A stretch of 45,045 nucleotides of DNA from Archangium sp. (lineage in GTDB: Bacteria > Myxococcota > Myxococcia > Myxococcales > Myxococcaceae), in contig JAEUJS010000311.1 in assembly GCA_016792935.1 (NCBI GenBank), positions 1 through 45,045 of the forward strand. The letters are read 5' to 3'. Under the pieces are notes generated by a model, which did no database searches, was not told the origin of the DNA, and saw only the letters and a program-made list of their open reading frames with translations. Positions 24,692 through 32,658 of this stretch are shown piece by piece. A program made the position numbers and the translations under genes. Each line of letters opens with the position of its first letter. Within the stretch, counting starts at the first letter, position 1.

Positions 24692-27325
24692 ATGAACGCA
24701 CGACTCAGCGCAGTTCTTCTCGGAGCTGCGCTGTGGTCGTTCTCGTGCTCGCAGTGCGGAACGTCATCGCTGCCTGACAGTGGCAGCGGTGGCGGTGCCG
24801 CGAACGGCGGTGGCTCCGCGGTCACCGGCGGTGGAGGTGGTTCGGCGTCACAAGGCGGCGGCGGTGGCGGCAGCAACGGCGGCGGTGGTGGCAGCGGTCC
24901 CTTCGGTGGCGGTGGAGGCGATGGCGGCAGTGGCCCGTTCGGCGGCGGTTTCGGTCCAGACGGCGGAGGTGGTGGCGCCGATTCAGGAACGCTCCCGCTC
25001 CTCGCGCGCCCCAGCCGCTCGACGCCGGTCGACATCACCACCGACGACCTGCTCGTCGCGATGGTGAACCCCGACAACGACTCGGTGTCGTTCTTCAACG
25101 CGATGCAGAGCTTTCGCACCGCGACCGTTTCGCTCGGCGTCGACACCCTGCCCGTCTCGGTCGCGCTTCATCCCGACCGCGTGACGGCGTTCGTCGCGCT
25201 GCGGCGCACCGGCGAGCTGGTGAAGGTGACCGGCATCGACACGATTGCTCCGGTGAGCGGCAATCGCGCCCAGGTGGGGAGCGAGCCGACGGGCGTGGCG
25301 CTCACTCCGCTGGGCACCATCGCGGTAGTCGCCAACTTCAACGAGGGCACGGTGACCTTCGTCGAGACCTCGAGCATGAACGTGCTCGGCACCACCGACG
25401 TCGGCGGAAATCCGCGCGCGCTCGCCATCACCAACGACTTCGACGAGGACGATTCCGATGAGCGCGTGTTCGTCACGCAGTTCTACGGCACGCCGACCTC
25501 CGAGATGACCGACGACGGGCGCATCGGCAAGGTGCACGTCATCAGCGTCGCGACGCGCACGGTGGTTGGCGTCATCTCGCTCGACCCCATCGCTGACGTC
25601 GGCATCGACGCGGGCACCGGCACCATCGGCTGCAGCATCAACCAGCTCTTCTCCATCGCGCTCAACACCAACAACGGCAAGGGCTACGTCACCAGCGTGT
25701 GTGCGTCGCCCGCGGGGCCGGTGTCGAAGTTCGGCAACGTCTTCGCCGCCATCTCGGTGTTCGACCTGACGACGCTGCAGGAAGACCGCGGCGCGCGCGG
25801 AAGTGTGGCGCTCTCGCGGCTCATCACGCAGCAAGGCACGCCGAACTCGAACCTGCTCGGAGTTCCCATCGGCATCGACTTCGTCCCCGGCACCAACGTG
25901 GCGTACCTCGTGAGCCAGGCGGGCGACGTCGTGCAGCGCGTGCACTTCACCGACCCCGTCGCGATGCCCCCGCGCGGCCCCGTGCTGCTCGGACCCGACG
26001 CGGTGTTCGCACAAATCTCCACGCGCGGAATCGGCGGCATCAAGGTGCCCATCGGCATCGTCAACTCGCACCTGTCGAATCGGGCGTTCGTCGCCAACCT
26101 CGGCGAACGCTCGCTCACCGTCGTCGATCGCGCGCAGCAGGCGTGGAGCCAGGACATCAACTCCGCTCCGCTGCCTGCCGCGGGAACGCCGGAAGCGCGG
26201 GTGCTCGAGGGAAAGAAGTTCTTCTTCACGGGCACGGGGCGCTGGTCGGACCGCTCGGTGAGCTCGTGCGGCGCGTGTCACCCCGATGGACTGTCAGACG
26301 GACTGACGTGGCAATTCGCTGCCGGCCCGCGACAGACGCTCTCGCTCGACGGCACGTACTCGAAGACCGACGGCGGCCAGCGTGCGCTCAACTGGACGGC
26401 GAACTTCGACGAGCTGCACGACTTCGAGCTCAACGTGCGCGGCACGTCGGGAGGCAAAGGCGCCATCACCACCGGCACGCCTCCAGCCGACGTGGCGTTC
26501 AACCTGACCGACGGTGTTTCGCTCGACGCCGGTGCGATGAACGTCACGCGCAACGACTTCCTGTCGGGCTCGACGAAGGCGGTCGTCGCTTCAGCCGCGG
26601 CGTTGAACGACTGGGATGCCGTCGACGACTACGTGAAGACCATCAAGCCACTGCGCGGGCCACGAAACGCGGTGCCGGCCGATGTCGTTGCGGGTCGCGC
26701 GCTCTTCATCAATTTCAACTGCGGCTTTTGTCACGGCGGCGCGCAGTGGTCGAACAGCCGAGTGCCGTACACGCCGTCGCCCGAAAAGAATGGCTCGTTG
26801 CCAGGCGCGAACATGCTGCCGATGACGGCGACCGGGCTGCGCACCGAGCTGAAGCCGCAGACCTTGCCCGCCGGCCTGCAGGTGAATCAGAACACCGACA
26901 CGCTGAAGGTGGACCTCGAGCGCGGCGTGATGTTGTTCGACGGCGGTGTCGGAGACATCGGGCCCGAGCGACTCACGTGTGTGGTGCGCAACGTCGGCAC
27001 GTTCGATCGCCACGCTTCCATCGAGCGAAAGTTCGACGGCGCACAGGCGCAGGGCATCAAGGGCTTCAACGCGCCGTCACTGCTCTCGCTCCGAGCGAGC
27101 GGCCCCTACTTCCACCACGGCGGCGCGCGCACGCTCGAAGACCTCTTCTCGGCGCCGTGGTCGACGCACTACCAGTCGGCGACAGGAGGCTTCTTGCCGT
27201 TCGGCGGCACCACGCCGGGAGAGCTCACCGAGATTCGGCAGATCATCGCGTTCCTGCGCAGCATCGATGAGACGACTCCGCCCATCCCCATTCCCGCGGC
27301 ACAGGACATCTGCGGCGGGTACTGA
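24692..27325 (+). CDS. Lipoprotein: beta-propeller plus di-haem peroxidase-like domain (paralogue)
   Basis: This 877-residue protein is closely similar to its upstream neighbour across the propeller and the haem part and probably arose by tandem duplication. Haem sites are CGACH (526-530) and CGFCH (677-681); the late ASGPYFHHGGARTLEDLF segment is conserved. The Cys near residue 19 (WSFSC) is a weak lipobox, but a long Gly-rich linker follows it as in other surface lipoproteins. It starts 16 bases after the first gene with GAGTAGG upstream, so the two are likely cotranscribed. The linker differs entirely between the copies while the enzyme part is conserved. Confidence 0.9.
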   Translation: MNARLSAVLLGAALWSFSCSQCGTSSLPDSGSGGGAANGGGSAVTGGGGGSASQGGGGGGSNGGGGGSGPFGGGGGDGGSGPFGGGFGPDGGGGGADSGTLPLLARPSRSTPVDITTDDLLVAMVNPDNDSVSFFNAMQSFRTATVSLGVDTLPVSVALHPDRVTAFVALRRTGELVKVTGIDTIAPVSGNRAQVGSEPTGVALTPLGTIAVVANFNEGTVTFVETSSMNVLGTTDVGGNPRALAITNDFDEDDSDERVFVTQFYGTPTSEMTDDGRIGKVHVISVATRTVVGVISLDPIADVGIDAGTGTIGCSINQLFSIALNTNNGKGYVTSVCASPAGPVSKFGNVFAAISVFDLTTLQEDRGARGSVALSRLITQQGTPNSNLLGVPIGIDFVPGTNVAYLVSQAGDVVQRVHFTDPVAMPPRGPVLLGPDAVFAQISTRGIGGIKVPIGIVNSHLSNRAFVANLGERSLTVVDRAQQAWSQDINSAPLPAAGTPEARVLEGKKFFFTGTGRWSDRSVSSCGACHPDGLSDGLTWQFAAGPRQTLSLDGTYSKTDGGQRALNWTANFDELHDFELNVRGTSGGKGAITTGTPPADVAFNLTDGVSLDAGAMNVTRNDFLSGSTKAVVASAAALNDWDAVDDYVKTIKPLRGPRNAVPADVVAGRALFINFNCGFCHGGAQWSNSRVPYTPSPEKNGSLPGANMLPMTATGLRTELKPQTLPAGLQVNQNTDTLKVDLERGVMLFDGGVGDIGPERLTCVVRNVGTFDRHASIERKFDGAQAQGIKGFNAPSLLSLRASGPYFHHGGARTLEDLFSAPWSTHYQSATGGFLPFGGTTPGELTEIRQIIAFLRSIDETTPPIPIPAAQDICGGY

Positions 27326-27363
27326 TCAACGGTCCTCGAGCTTGACCGCGAACGGCCAGGGCA

Positions 27364-27621
27364 TCACGGGCGGCCGTTGGTGCCCGCGTCGAAGTCGACG
27401 ACGCCAGCGTCTTCCGCGAATCCAGAGTCGGCGCCGTCTTGATCGACCGGCTCCTCGCGACCGCCATCAGCACCGCTGAGCGCGGGGAACTCGCTGCAGA
27501 AGCCTCCGCTGCACACGCCACGACCTCCGCAGTCGCTCGCGTCCCTGCAGCGCACCGCCGGGTTGCACGCCACGGCGCACACTCCGAGCACCACGGAGAA
27601 GACGACGAGACGAAGCGTCAT
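27364..27621 (-). CDS. Small Cys-rich lipoprotein
   Basis: This 85-residue protein has a signal ending VCAVAC (Cys19). Just after it is a compact Cys pattern, CRDASDCGGRGVCSGGFC in core, like the short disulfide knots in many myxobacterial lipoproteins. The C-terminal half is rich in Asp, Ala and Gly and probably disordered. The ATG overlaps the stop of the upstream secreted-protein gene (ATGA). It converges on the propeller-peroxidase gene with 38 bases between stops; no terminator was seen there. Function unknown. Confidence 0.75.
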   Translation of the reverse strand: MTLRLVVFSVVLGVCAVACNPAVRCRDASDCGGRGVCSGGFCSEFPALSGADGGREEPVDQDGADSGFAEDAGVVDFDAGTNGRP

Positions 27622-28505
27622 GGCAGCTGCCCTCGGAGGAACACGGCGCCAACCTGCGCGCTGACCGCGGGCGCGACGGACACCGGAGCGGAGTCGGGAA
27701 TCAGGAGCACGGTGAGCGTCGTCAACGCAGCGACGCCTGCTCCAATTCCCAGGGCGCTGGCCGCGACGGTGCGCTCATCGAGCGAGACAGCGCGGTCCAC
27801 CGACGCCGCCGGAATCAGTCCGGCTCCATTTCGCGACGCCTCGAGCGCGCGCGCCTCGCTCAAGTTGATGAAGGCGAGCGTGGCGGCGGCGGCTCCTGCA
27901 CCGACGGCGATGACGCCAGTCGCCACCGCGACGCCCGTCTTCGCCGATGACTTCGGAGGCTCGCTCTTCACGACGAGCGGAGCGACGGGCGCTTCCTTCT
28001 TCTCTTCTCTCGGGCGGGTCTGCGCAATCGGCGTGTCCGCGCTCGCACTGCCGAGGGTCTCGAGCGCGAGGCCGGTCATCAGCGCGCGAAACTCGGACAG
28101 CCATGCGTCTTCACTCGCGGGCATCGCGGACAACACCAGCTCGTTCTTCCGCACCACGGCGCCTTCCGCCGAGACGACGATGGCGAGCAAGGCGGGCGCG
28201 TCTCCAGTGCGCAACGTCACGGCGACCGACCAGCCACATCGCGTCGCGCGCGCGAGACCGGCGAGACACGCCACCTCGCCCCCGCAGCTGCGCGCTGGCA
28301 CCGAGCTCAGCGCATCATCGACTTCGAACGTCGAAGGCAGCTCGATGCTCAGCCGCGCCAGTGACGTCAGCAACGCGGCGTTTGCCGTGCCGGGCACCGG
28401 AACCGACGAGCTGAGCGGTTGAACGACGACCCGCGGCGCCGCGCTCGCGCTGACTGCCACGACTGAAATTGCGCTCACAGCAAAAGCACGAAGGAGACGG
28501 TGCAT
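27618..28505 (-). CDS. Secreted protein with two C-terminal hydrophobic segments
   Basis: This 295-residue protein starts at ATG 28505, which gives a clean signal peptide cut near SASAAP; a longer frame adds 17 residues without one. The N-terminal domain (about 25-160) is beta-rich and contains VPARSCGGEVACLAGLARATRC, a four-Cys cluster. A charged linker precedes two hydrophobic segments (about 190-210 and 250-272), so it may sit in the inner membrane. Similar proteins accompany Ser/Thr kinases in myxobacterial genomes, and here the kinase gene lies 71 bases upstream on the same strand. No named family was recognised. Confidence 0.7.
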   Translation of the reverse strand: MHRLLRAFAVSAISVVAVSASAAPRVVVQPLSSSVPVPGTANAALLTSLARLSIELPSTFEVDDALSSVPARSCGGEVACLAGLARATRCGWSVAVTLRTGDAPALLAIVVSAEGAVVRKNELVLSAMPASEDAWLSEFRALMTGLALETLGSASADTPIAQTRPREEKKEAPVAPLVVKSEPPKSSAKTGVAVATGVIAVGAGAAAATLAFINLSEARALEASRNGAGLIPAASVDRAVSLDERTVAASALGIGAGVAALTTLTVLLIPDSAPVSVAPAVSAQVGAVFLRGQLP

Positions 28506-28535
28506 CAGTGAAGACGAACTGTTGCACGCGAGACG

Positions 28536-28547
28536 TCGTGCGCACGA
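28536..28547. promoter_or_regulatory. 12-base palindrome upstream of secreted-protein gene
   Basis: TCGTGCGCACGA is perfectly palindromic and lies in the 71-base gap before the secreted-protein start. It could be an operator; the short GC-rich motif could also occur by chance. Confidence 0.25.
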
Positions 28548-28576
28548 TGTAGTCACTGCACGGCGCGAGGCTCACC

Positions 28577-30016
28577 TCACTGCAGGAAGCGCGTGTTCCA
28601 TTGCGTGAGCTCCTTGGCGAGCGACGCGCAGTCTTTCGAACCGTCGCGGATCGCCACGTGAATTCCTTTGAGCTGCGCTTCGGCTTCGTTCGTCAGCTTG
28701 TTCTTCGCGCGCGCTGTCTGCTGTGACTCGCCCACTTTCTCACGCAGGGAATCCTTCCAGGTCGCGGCCTGGCAGTAGCTGGGAGGCGTGAACGCAGGCG
28801 GCTTCGGACGCACGACGGGCTGCTTCTTCTTCGCGGCGACCGCGCCGATCGGCGTGAGCTCTTCCGGCTCTTCAGGTTGTTCGGGCGTCGGCTGATCAAC
28901 GACGGGCAGCTCGACCACCGGAGGTGGCGGCTCAACGATGACTCCCTCTCCCTCGGGGAGAGGGGTTGGGGTTGGGGTGAGGGAGCGCCACCCAACTGCA
29001 CCAACCACCGCGACGAGCGCGACTGCGAGCGCGGCCATCAGCGGAGCGCGACTCTTCTTCACCGCCACGCGATCCGTGTGTGGAGCAGCGGCCTCTCTCC
29101 GCGCCGCGAGCGGAGGAGCCGCCACGCTCGTCTCCTGCGTGCGCAGCTCCCGAATGATGCGCTGCACGGCGGTGCGCGCGAGGTCAGCGCTCCTGGGCCG
29201 CTCGGCTGGATCCTTCGCGAGCAGCGACTCGATGAGCGCATCCACGCTCGCGGGCACCGAGCCCATGAAGCTCGAAGCGCGCGGCGGTTCCTTCTTCAAG
29301 TGCAGCTCGAGCAACTTCACGGGACTCTCGGCCTCGAACGGCAAGCGCCCCGTCAGCAACTCGAACGTCATCACGCCGACCGCGTAGAGGTCCGACCGCG
29401 GGGTCGCCGCGAGTCCGCGCGCCTGCTCCGGCGAGAAATATTCCGGAGTGCCCGCCATCAACGACGTGCGCGCGCCGGGCCGCGAGAGGTCACCCAGCGG
29501 CGCCTGCCGCGCGAGCCCGAAGTCGACGAGCTTCACCACGCGTGTGCCGTTCGACTGCAGGAGCAGAAACACGTTCGCCGGCTTGATGTCGCGATGCACG
29601 ACGCCGGCCTTGTGCGCGGCCGAGAGCGCGTCGAGCACTTCGTCGATGAAGCCCATCGCGCGCGAGACCGAGAGCGGCGCTTCACGCGCGACGACGCCGT
29701 CGAGCGACTCGCCCTTGAGGAATTCCATCACCATGTACTGGCGGCCGTCGGGGAGCTTGCCGAACGAGATGATGTCGATGACGCCGCGGTGCTTCACCGC
29801 GCTGAGCGCCTGGGCTTCCTTCAAGAAGCGCGACGCCTGCTCGGGGTCTTCGGCGATTTCGGGCCGCAGCACCTTGATGGCGACCTTGCGGCCGATGAGC
29901 GGATGCACCGCGCGGTACACGATGCCCATGCCGCCGCGACCGACGACCTCCTCGATGACGTAGTCACCGAGCTGCATCCCGATGAGCGGATCAGAGACGC
30001 GTTCGCGTTCAGCCAT
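28577..30016 (-). CDS. Ser/Thr protein kinase (RD type), single-pass membrane protein
   Basis: This 479-residue kinase has a complete domain at about 18-285: VVGRGGMGIVYRA, Lys48 in VAIKVLRP, catalytic HRD with Asp143 (HRDIKPANV), DFGLARQ and YFSPEQ. It is the only one of the window's four with the canonical RDIKPAN loop. One transmembrane helix (about 323-342) follows. Directly after it, residues about 345-358 (core TPTPLPEGEG) come from the dispersed repeat. The extracytoplasmic part (about 360-479) is a Pro/Glu linker and a short helical domain with two Cys. The gene lies 19 bases after znuB, so it may share the zinc operon transcript. Confidence 0.93.
   Translation of the reverse strand: MAERERVSDPLIGMQLGDYVIEEVVGRGGMGIVYRAVHPLIGRKVAIKVLRPEIAEDPEQASRFLKEAQALSAVKHRGVIDIISFGKLPDGRQYMVMEFLKGESLDGVVAREAPLSVSRAMGFIDEVLDALSAAHKAGVVHRDIKPANVFLLLQSNGTRVVKLVDFGLARQAPLGDLSRPGARTSLMAGTPEYFSPEQARGLAATPRSDLYAVGVMTFELLTGRLPFEAESPVKLLELHLKKEPPRASSFMGSVPASVDALIESLLAKDPAERPRSADLARTAVQRIIRELRTQETSVAAPPLAARREAAAPHTDRVAVKKSRAPLMAALAVALVAVVGAVGWRSLTPTPTPLPEGEGVIVEPPPPVVELPVVDQPTPEQPEEPEELTPIGAVAAKKKQPVVRPKPPAFTPPSYCQAATWKDSLREKVGESQQTARAKNKLTNEAEAQLKGIHVAIRDGSKDCASLAKELTQWNTRFLQ
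28942..28984. repeat. Dispersed GC-rich repeat, copy 3
   Basis: This is the same CTCCCTCTCCCTC/GGGGAGAGGGG element with its TTGGGGTGAGGGA tail. It is six bases longer than copy 2 because GTTGGG is duplicated. It lies in frame inside the kinase gene, immediately after the transmembrane helix. Confidence 0.85.
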
Positions 30017-30035
30017 CGCGCGCGAAGTGTAGTTC

Positions 30036-30857
30036 TCAGCGCCGCTTCAACAAGAGCACCGCTCCGAACACGATGCCGAGTGTCAGGATGATGGTGGCGC
30101 CGCTCGCGACGTTGAGGTGGTAGCTCGCGATGAGGCCGACGACCGACGTGCTGACGCCGATGACGAGCGCCGCGAGCGCCACGCCCGAGAGCGTCTTGCC
30201 CAGCATGCGCGCGGTGGCCGCGGGAATCACGATGAAGCTCGAGACCAGCACCACGCCGACGGTCTTCACGCTGACCACGATGATGAGCGCGGTGAGCCCG
30301 AGCAGCAGGTAGTCGAGCGCGGCGACCGGAACTCCGCTCAGCGCGGCGAGGTCGGGATCGAACGTGGCGTACGCGAGGCGAGACCACGTCGCCGCGAGCG
30401 CGATGAAGGTGATGAGCGCGACCACGGCCACCATCCACAAGTTCTGCGGAGAGATGGCGAGGATGCTGCCGAACAACACGGTCTCGACGTTGACCGGCTT
30501 GGCGTTCACCGAGCGCAGCCCGAGGAACATCACGCCCAGCGCGAAGGACACCGAGAAGAAGACGCCCGTCGCGACGTCGCCGCGCAATTTTCCGCGCCGG
30601 AGCACGAACACGATGCCCATCGCGACCGCGAGCGTGAACGGCAGCGAGACCCAACCGGCTTGATCGACGCTGACGCCGAGGAAGAGGCCGAGGCCGAGAC
30701 CGCCGAAGGAAGCGTGCGCGAGGCCGTCGCCGAGAAACGAGAGACCGCGCTGCACGACGAAGACGCCGATGAGCGCGCACAAGCCCGCGACGACCGCGCC
30801 GGCGATGAGTGCGCGCTGCATGAACTCGAGCGCGAGTGGTTCGGTGAGGAAGTTCAT
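30036..30857 (-). CDS. znuB: Zinc ABC transporter permease (ZnuB/TroC family)
   Basis: This 273-residue integral membrane protein has eight or nine hydrophobic segments and belongs to the ABC-3 metal permease family. Typical signatures are RALIAGAVVAGLCALIGVFVVQRGLSFLGDGLAHASFGGLGLG in reduced form (RGLSFLGDGLAHASFGG) and VKTVGVVLVSSFIVIPAATA near the C-terminus, with cytoplasmic coupling helix between. It forms the channel for Zn(II), or possibly Mn(II), with the ATPase encoded 6 bases upstream. The start at ATG 30857 places the first helix at residue 14. Confidence 0.93.
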   Translation of the reverse strand: MNFLTEPLALEFMQRALIAGAVVAGLCALIGVFVVQRGLSFLGDGLAHASFGGLGLGLFLGVSVDQAGWVSLPFTLAVAMGIVFVLRRGKLRGDVATGVFFSVSFALGVMFLGLRSVNAKPVNVETVLFGSILAISPQNLWMVAVVALITFIALAATWSRLAYATFDPDLAALSGVPVAALDYLLLGLTALIIVVSVKTVGVVLVSSFIVIPAATARMLGKTLSGVALAALVIGVSTSVVGLIASYHLNVASGATIILTLGIVFGAVLLLKRR

Positions 30858-30863
30858 CGCGCG

Positions 30864-31658
30864 TCAGTCCTCATCGGGCGCCGCCTTGTGGTCCTGCGGA
30901 GGAGCGAACGCCAACGCCGTGAGCCGGTCGTGCCCGAGCAGCTCATCAGGAAGTCCCCACGCCACGAGCCGCCCTGCTTCCAGGTACACGATGCGCTCGG
31001 CGGTCCTGGTCACCGCGGCGACGTTGTGGGTGACGAGAATCGCGGCGATGTGGTCCGACTTCGAAATTCCGGCGAGCAGCTCGAGAAATTCAGCGCGGCC
31101 CTTCACGTCGACGCCCGCGGTGGGCTCGTCGAGGACGAGCAGTTCCGGTTGCGTCACCATCGCGCGCGCGAGGAACACGCGCTGCGTCTCACCGCCCGAG
31201 AGTCCAGCGAGCGGCTTGTCGATGAGCTTTTCTCCGCCGGTCTTCACCAGCGCCAGGCGCGCCTTCTCGCGCTCGTCGGCGTGCACGCGCAGCGGCCACT
31301 TGCCGCGAAGGTTGGCGACGATGAGCTCGACCGCGGTCGCCGGAAAATCTTGAGCGAACGTCTTTCGCTGCGGCACGTAGCCAATGGCGCCGCGCGCCTC
31401 TTCCAGCGGCTTGCCGTTCACCTTGATTTCGCCGCGGGTGCGCTTCATCAACCCGAGCGTGGATTTCAAGAACGTGCTCTTGCCGGCGCCGTTCGGTCCG
31501 CACAGACAGACGAACTCGCCCTTCGGAATGTAGAAGGTGATGCCGTCGATGAGCGTGCGGTCGTCGACGTCGACGCCGAGGTTCACCACGTCGAGCACGC
31601 GCGGGAGCGACGGGTCAGGCACCGTGCCCTTGAGCGTTGCTGGTGCGGCTTCGCTCAC
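30864..31658 (-). CDS. znuC: Zinc ABC transporter ATP-binding protein (ZnuC)
   Basis: This 264-residue ATPase has Walker A GPNGAGKST (54-62), signature LSGGE (153-157), Walker B LLVLDEP with Asp177-Glu178, and H-loop His211 in VTHN. It powers the permease encoded just downstream. The GTG start at 31658 overlaps the znuA stop by four bases (GTGA); further upstream in-frame codons are znuA read out of frame. The tail after about residue 240 is rich in charged residues (HKAAPDED), slightly longer than usual. Confidence 0.93.
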   Translation of the reverse strand: MSEAAPATLKGTVPDPSLPRVLDVVNLGVDVDDRTLIDGITFYIPKGEFVCLCGPNGAGKSTFLKSTLGLMKRTRGEIKVNGKPLEEARGAIGYVPQRKTFAQDFPATAVELIVANLRGKWPLRVHADEREKARLALVKTGGEKLIDKPLAGLSGGETQRVFLARAMVTQPELLVLDEPTAGVDVKGRAEFLELLAGISKSDHIAAILVTHNVAAVTRTAERIVYLEAGRLVAWGLPDELLGHDRLTALAFAPPQDHKAAPDED

Positions 31659-32596
31659 TGGAGCGCCTTCTCCAACACCGCCGCGTTGGAGCGCAGCAGC
31701 TTCTCGTAGCTCTCGACGCCCGGCGTTCCACCGACCGGGTCGAGCTCGAAGAGCGGGAGCTTCGCTTGATCCGCCACGGTCCTGGCGGGCGCGCGATCGA
31801 GCTGCGGCTCGGAGAAGAGCGCGGCGGCGCCGGTCTTCTTCACCGCCTCGAGCACCTCGGCCATGTACTTCGCGGTGGGCTCGCGGCCGGGGAACGGCTC
31901 GATGACGGCGGCGAGCTCGAGGTTGTAGCGGCCGATGAAGTAGCCCATCGAGGCATGGAAGGTGACGACCTTCCGTTTGGTCCACTTCTTCTGCGACGCG
32001 TCGAGGTCGGCGTGCAGCGCGGCGAGCGACTTCTTCACTTCTTCTCCGCGCGTCTTGAAGCCTTCGGCGCTGGCCGCATCGAGCCTGGTGAACTCGGTGA
32101 CGAGCACGTCGATCGCGGTCTGCATGCGCACCGGGTCGAGCCAGAAGTGCGGGTCCATCGCGCCGGGCTCTTCCCCTTCATCGCCGTCGTCCTTCGCGAC
32201 CTCGGCGGCGGCGGCTTCTCCGACGTGGTCTTGCGTGAAGGCCTGCGGCTGGCACTTCGGAGCGAGCTCGAGCGACGTCACGTTGGGCGAGGCGGTCTTC
32301 ACGAGCTTCTCGGCCCACTCGTCCATCGAGAAGCCGGCGAGCACCACGAGCTTGCTGTCGGCGACGCGCGCGACCTCTTTGGGCGTCGGCTCGTAGCCGT
32401 GCTCGGATTTTCCGGGCGGGAGAATCAGCACCACGTCGAGGCGATCTCCCGCGACGCGCTTCGCGATGTCGTGCAGCGGAAAGATGCTCACCGCCACCCG
32501 CGGCTTCGCAACGGCGTCAGTGGGCTTGTCCTTGTCCTTCGGGCAACCAGAGAGCGCGACGAGTCCAAGCAGCGAAAGCAACAGGGGCCGGAACAT
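31655..32596 (-). CDS. znuA: Zinc-binding lipoprotein of ABC transporter (ZnuA)
   Basis: This 313-residue solute-binding lipoprotein has lipobox LSGC (Cys18). The expected cluster A-1 metal ligands are visible: His66 (SEHGYEP), His150 (DPHFWLDP), His214 (TFHASMGYF) and Asp286 (ELDPVGG). The loop before DPHFWLDP is acidic (KDDGDEGEE, 135-143) rather than His-rich as in typical ZnuA, so zinc is likely but manganese is possible. Gene order is binding protein, ATPase, permease. It starts 62 bases from the divergent Sel1-like gene. I saw no clear Zur box in that gap. Confidence 0.88.
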   Translation of the reverse strand: MFRPLLLSLLGLVALSGCPKDKDKPTDAVAKPRVAVSIFPLHDIAKRVAGDRLDVVLILPPGKSEHGYEPTPKEVARVADSKLVVLAGFSMDEWAEKLVKTASPNVTSLELAPKCQPQAFTQDHVGEAAAAEVAKDDGDEGEEPGAMDPHFWLDPVRMQTAIDVLVTEFTRLDAASAEGFKTRGEEVKKSLAALHADLDASQKKWTKRKVVTFHASMGYFIGRYNLELAAVIEPFPGREPTAKYMAEVLEAVKKTGAAALFSEPQLDRAPARTVADQAKLPLFELDPVGGTPGVESYEKLLRSNAAVLEKALQ

Positions 32597-32658
32597 TCGC
32601 GCAGGGTACTCTCAACCTCAGCGTTCGCCGAAGATGTTGCGCGAGGGGAGTCACGGCC

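Noticed and set aside
24983..26281. Minus-strand frame opposite the second propeller-peroxidase gene
   Set aside because: Rich in Arg, His, Asp and Ala without motifs, and fully opposite a well-supported gene.
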